The notes beneath the pieces are model-generated. The model searched no databases. It saw only the letters and a program-made list of their open reading frames with translations, and had not been told where the DNA came from. Below are positions 61,145 to 64,000 of a stretch of DNA of 64,000 nt, piece by piece (the stretch's first letter is position 1; every line of letters starts with the position of its first letter). The stretch is from Nymphaea colorata. Its lineage: Eukaryota > Streptophyta > Magnoliopsida > Nymphaeales > Nymphaeaceae. A program made the translations under genes and the position numbers. The stretch covers positions 2,599,544-2,663,543 of the forward strand of contig NC_045151.1 of NCBI RefSeq assembly GCF_008831285.2, read 5' to 3'.

Positions 61145-64000
61145 GGGTGCACACACGAAAGGGCTGCCCGATGGAAGCCATCAGGCAGCCTTGATGAGAG
61201 GGACCTCTCCTAACCAAAGCGATCCGCCCCCTAATATATTGGAAAATTAAATGGTAATTATATCTTTTGGGAGTCACCCAACCGTCCGTCGGATATTAAT
61301 TCACGCCTTTTTTCTGTGTTTTTCTTTCAATCATCTATCAATTTGTTTTTCTTTCAAACATCCCATCAATTTCAGATGGACGATCTAAGTGGATGGCTCT
61401 GTAAAGCTAGAGCCACTGGACACAGATACAAACACACATCAATAACGGTATGTTAAGCTAGCCTTGTTGAACGATCAATGGTTCATGAAAGCATCACGAA
61501 TAAGCTGAGTTCGAACTCAATCTTTCTAAGCCTAGCATGAGCAGACCATGTACACGTGGCCTGCGTATTCTTAATTCCCTTGAGAAACTTTACACTTTTG
61601 AAGAATTTTGTGAAAATTTCATCACTTAATCTACCGTTTGTGTGACATAAATGTTGCTTATGTAATACAACAAATTATAGATATAATGTGTAAATTACGT
61701 GAGCAGAATAAGTAATTTGCGCATATTCTGACGTCATCTAACACATTGAATTTCACTTGGAAGTTTTTCAGAACATTACTTTTATTATCTCGCGAATGTA
61801 GCTTGTTTCATTTATATGTGTCCATCAACAGAACAAAGTTAATTTTCGTGTTACTTTACAAAAGGCAAATCTGAGTGGTTGTTGCGCACTAGGCAGCAAG
61901 CGGTCCATTTCAAAGGGGTCTAATCCTGTAGATGCTGTCATGACCCAGTTTTCATCCTCAAGCACATGAAGCAGCCTAGGCCCTCACTGTTAGTTCTCTT
62001 TCCGTTTTTTATATTGTTCATTGGTTTCCCTCATGCTAAGCAGGTCTGCTTGAGTGAATGGTTGAATAAAGGGGATGATATCATGTGAATGGCTTGTGTT
62101 CAGTAAATAACTATCTACTAGCCAGTGACGTTTGTTTATATAGTTGTGTTGTACATTCCAATATAATCTCACCATGGCCTTTGATTATTTTTCTACGTTT
62201 TGATAAATCAAAAGCATCTTGAAAAAGCAAACAGAATTTTTGCATAAAGCACAGAAGCAAGCATGAAGAAGCATCTCTATCTCAATAGTGAGCATGGCAG
62301 CTTTCTTTTTTCTTTCCTCTTTTTTTTTTTCTGTTTTTTGAAGTTGGATGTAAAAACTAGTGTTCTTGTTTATTTATGATTCACGACTATTATACCAAAA
62401 GTATTTTGGTTTAAAGGGAACTACCTACGTAAATGAAAATTTAAGTTATATATACATATTTTTTACATTATTTTATATTGGGTAGTTGGAAATGGAAGTG
62501 GTATTAACTTGTAATGGATGTTTCTAGTGATATTTCAGGGTGTGGATTCAATGTCAGATGATTGCTGGCCAGCCGAGCCATGGCTTTGGTTGGTGCTTTG
62601 TGCAATGCCTTCAATGTTGCATGCCCCAAAAAATGCAACTACTATTTCCTAGCTACGTTTTTCAAAAGGAAATAAATGCTAAAACGTACAAAAATGAATT
62701 GAAAAACTTAAAAATTGTCACCTGGATTTGATTTGCCAATGACTAGATTTGAATCCATCGATTCCAGCCGAGCTTCAAAATATTGCTGGTAATACTTGAA
62801 TAAAATATGTAATCGGTAGCAAAGCAATACTAACACCTTTTTAAGTAAAAAATGAGATGATTGTCCTAGTATTTGAGACAAATGAGTTTGGTTTACTAAC
62901 CTGTTTGGTTTGAGGAACACTGTGAGTGTTACGTGAATGTACCTCAAATATTAGGACAGATTTAAGGAACACTTGTATAAGTGGTTTATGAACTTACCTC
63001 GAGTACCAAGATAGATTCATAAAACACTCACAATGTCACCGCACCCTTTTTGAAGAGTGTGTGTGGCATAGATGAGAAGCCACACAAAAGATCCTTTGAT
63101 AGTTTTTGCTACAGGTACACGACTAGTTAAGTATTCCTATGTACATTCTGCCAGGAACATGATAAGGATAGAAATTCAAACATTAGCAAATGGAATATTT
63201 GCAAATATATGCTCTTTGAATTCAACTGAATTCAGCCGACAGAGCATCTTGCATTTTGATGATGATAAAAGCCGTTTTCTGTGTGGAGGGATCGGTTACC
63301 TGTTTCAACAGTACTCCCCTTCTAGTTGGAAGCAGATTTTTGTGCCCAACTTGTTAAGATTTCTTGAAAGAGCATCCTACCTTGCAGCCTTGGTGAGCAT
63401 GTTAATTAGCTACCTGATCTTTTAGATGCTCGGTACTTAAGTTTTGATCGAGTTTTTCACATATGAAGTAACAATGATTTCAATATGTTTTTTTCGTTCT
63501 TAAAAGATTGAGATTGTGCCAAAGTGTAAAAGATTGAAATTGTGCCAATCTGAATCTCTGCATTGTTATCCACTCCAGTATCGTTGGCTTTGTGTGGTAA
63601 GAATGCTCATTTCCTTCAACAGGGATCACACCCATATTAGTCCACTGGTGGTTGATGCCATCGCATGATATTCTTCCTGACCACCATACTCTGTCTTTTG
63701 CTTTCCCACTAGATTTACTAAAAAAAAAATTGCAGCATATACTAGTTGATTTTCTCTCATTTTCGTTGATTGCCTAGTTTAAATAATATACTTCAATATC
63801 AAGGTGGATGTGCTTTCTCATAACTATACCCTTCTTAGCAGCATAGTCACAAAACCTTTTTTTTTTAAAAAAAAAAAACTTGTTAAAGACATTAAAAACA
63901 AAAAAAACAACTAATTTTTTCCCTTTTTTAAAAAAACTCCAAAATGATTTTTTTGCTTTTTTATATCATTTTTTTCTCATTATTTTTACGTTATTCTTAC
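61070..64000. other. Intergenic, no gene supported
   Basis: It holds a GC-rich hairpin at 61162-61190, then AT-rich sequence. Around 62880-63060 the words GTTTGGTTTGAGGAACA and CCCTTTTTGAAGAGTGTGTG resemble transposon debris also seen near 7700 and 23570. A 117-codon ORF at 63072-63425 has no recognisable similarity. The last 150 bases are A/T homopolymer-rich. Confidence 0.4.
61162..61190. repeat. GC-rich near-perfect hairpin
   Basis: GGCTGCCCGATGG and CCATCAGGCAGCC form a 13-bp stem with one mismatch and a 3-base loop (AAG). It is isolated in AT-rich DNA just after a (TA)n tract and may be the end of a foldback transposon. Confidence 0.85.

Noticed and set aside
63072-63425. 117-codon plus-strand ORF
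   Set aside because: It has no recognisable domain or splice context and its composition resembles the flanking intergenic DNA. It lies next to transposon debris.

Overview
This is nuclear DNA of a flowering plant. It is AT-rich, its genes carry spliceosomal introns, and it is full of (TA)n tracts, Copia LTR retrotransposons, hAT-like and CACTA miniature transposons and LINE debris. The species cannot be named from sequence alone. There is no CRISPR, operon, phage or organelle content. No tRNA or rRNA gene was seen.

Four host genes can be reconstructed with complete reading frames. (1) A two-exon DUF2358/NTF2-like protein lies at 573-1942 (+). (2) A seven-exon ESF2/ABT1 ribosome-biogenesis protein lies at 12898-24689 (+); its 8-kb third intron holds a young, complete Copia element. 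(3) An eight-exon proline-transporter-like AAAP permease lies at 26500-31748 (-), about 451 aa, with one GC-AG intron. (4) A three-exon ZIP metal transporter lies at 56118-58899 (-), about 367 aa, also with one GC-AG intron. They have unrelated jobs (plastid or unknown, nucleolus, plasma membrane amino-acid uptake, metal uptake) and are ordinary plant neighbours rather than a cluster.

The rest is mostly transposon-derived. Copia-1 (14600-20069) has near-identical LTRs and a perfect GTTTA target duplication. An old antisense Copia remnant covers about 32940-35960. Copia-2 (46149-51525) has diverged LTRs, a TCTCT duplication and four in-frame stops. A 5'-truncated LINE leaves an open 343-codon ORF at 41655-42686. 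A non-autonomous CACTA element lies at 54027-55246 (AGA duplication). Several hAT-like MITEs have 8-bp duplications, three of them exact or 7/8 matches. Gene debris includes a single RABC2-type Rab GTPase exon (11764-11830), a decayed second copy of the 3' end of the transporter gene (about 40265-40860, itself split by a MITE), and a short lysyl-tRNA-synthetase-like exon (51702-51819).

I did not find a convincing undescribed system. The items most worth checking are the host-like antisense ORF inside the Copia-2 leader, the two GC-AG introns, the intact LINE-derived ORF with its IINVRGR heptapeptide shared with an otherwise orphan ORF at 59270-59653, and the nested transposon histories. All calls come from reading the sequence and from remembered family consensus; no database search was run.
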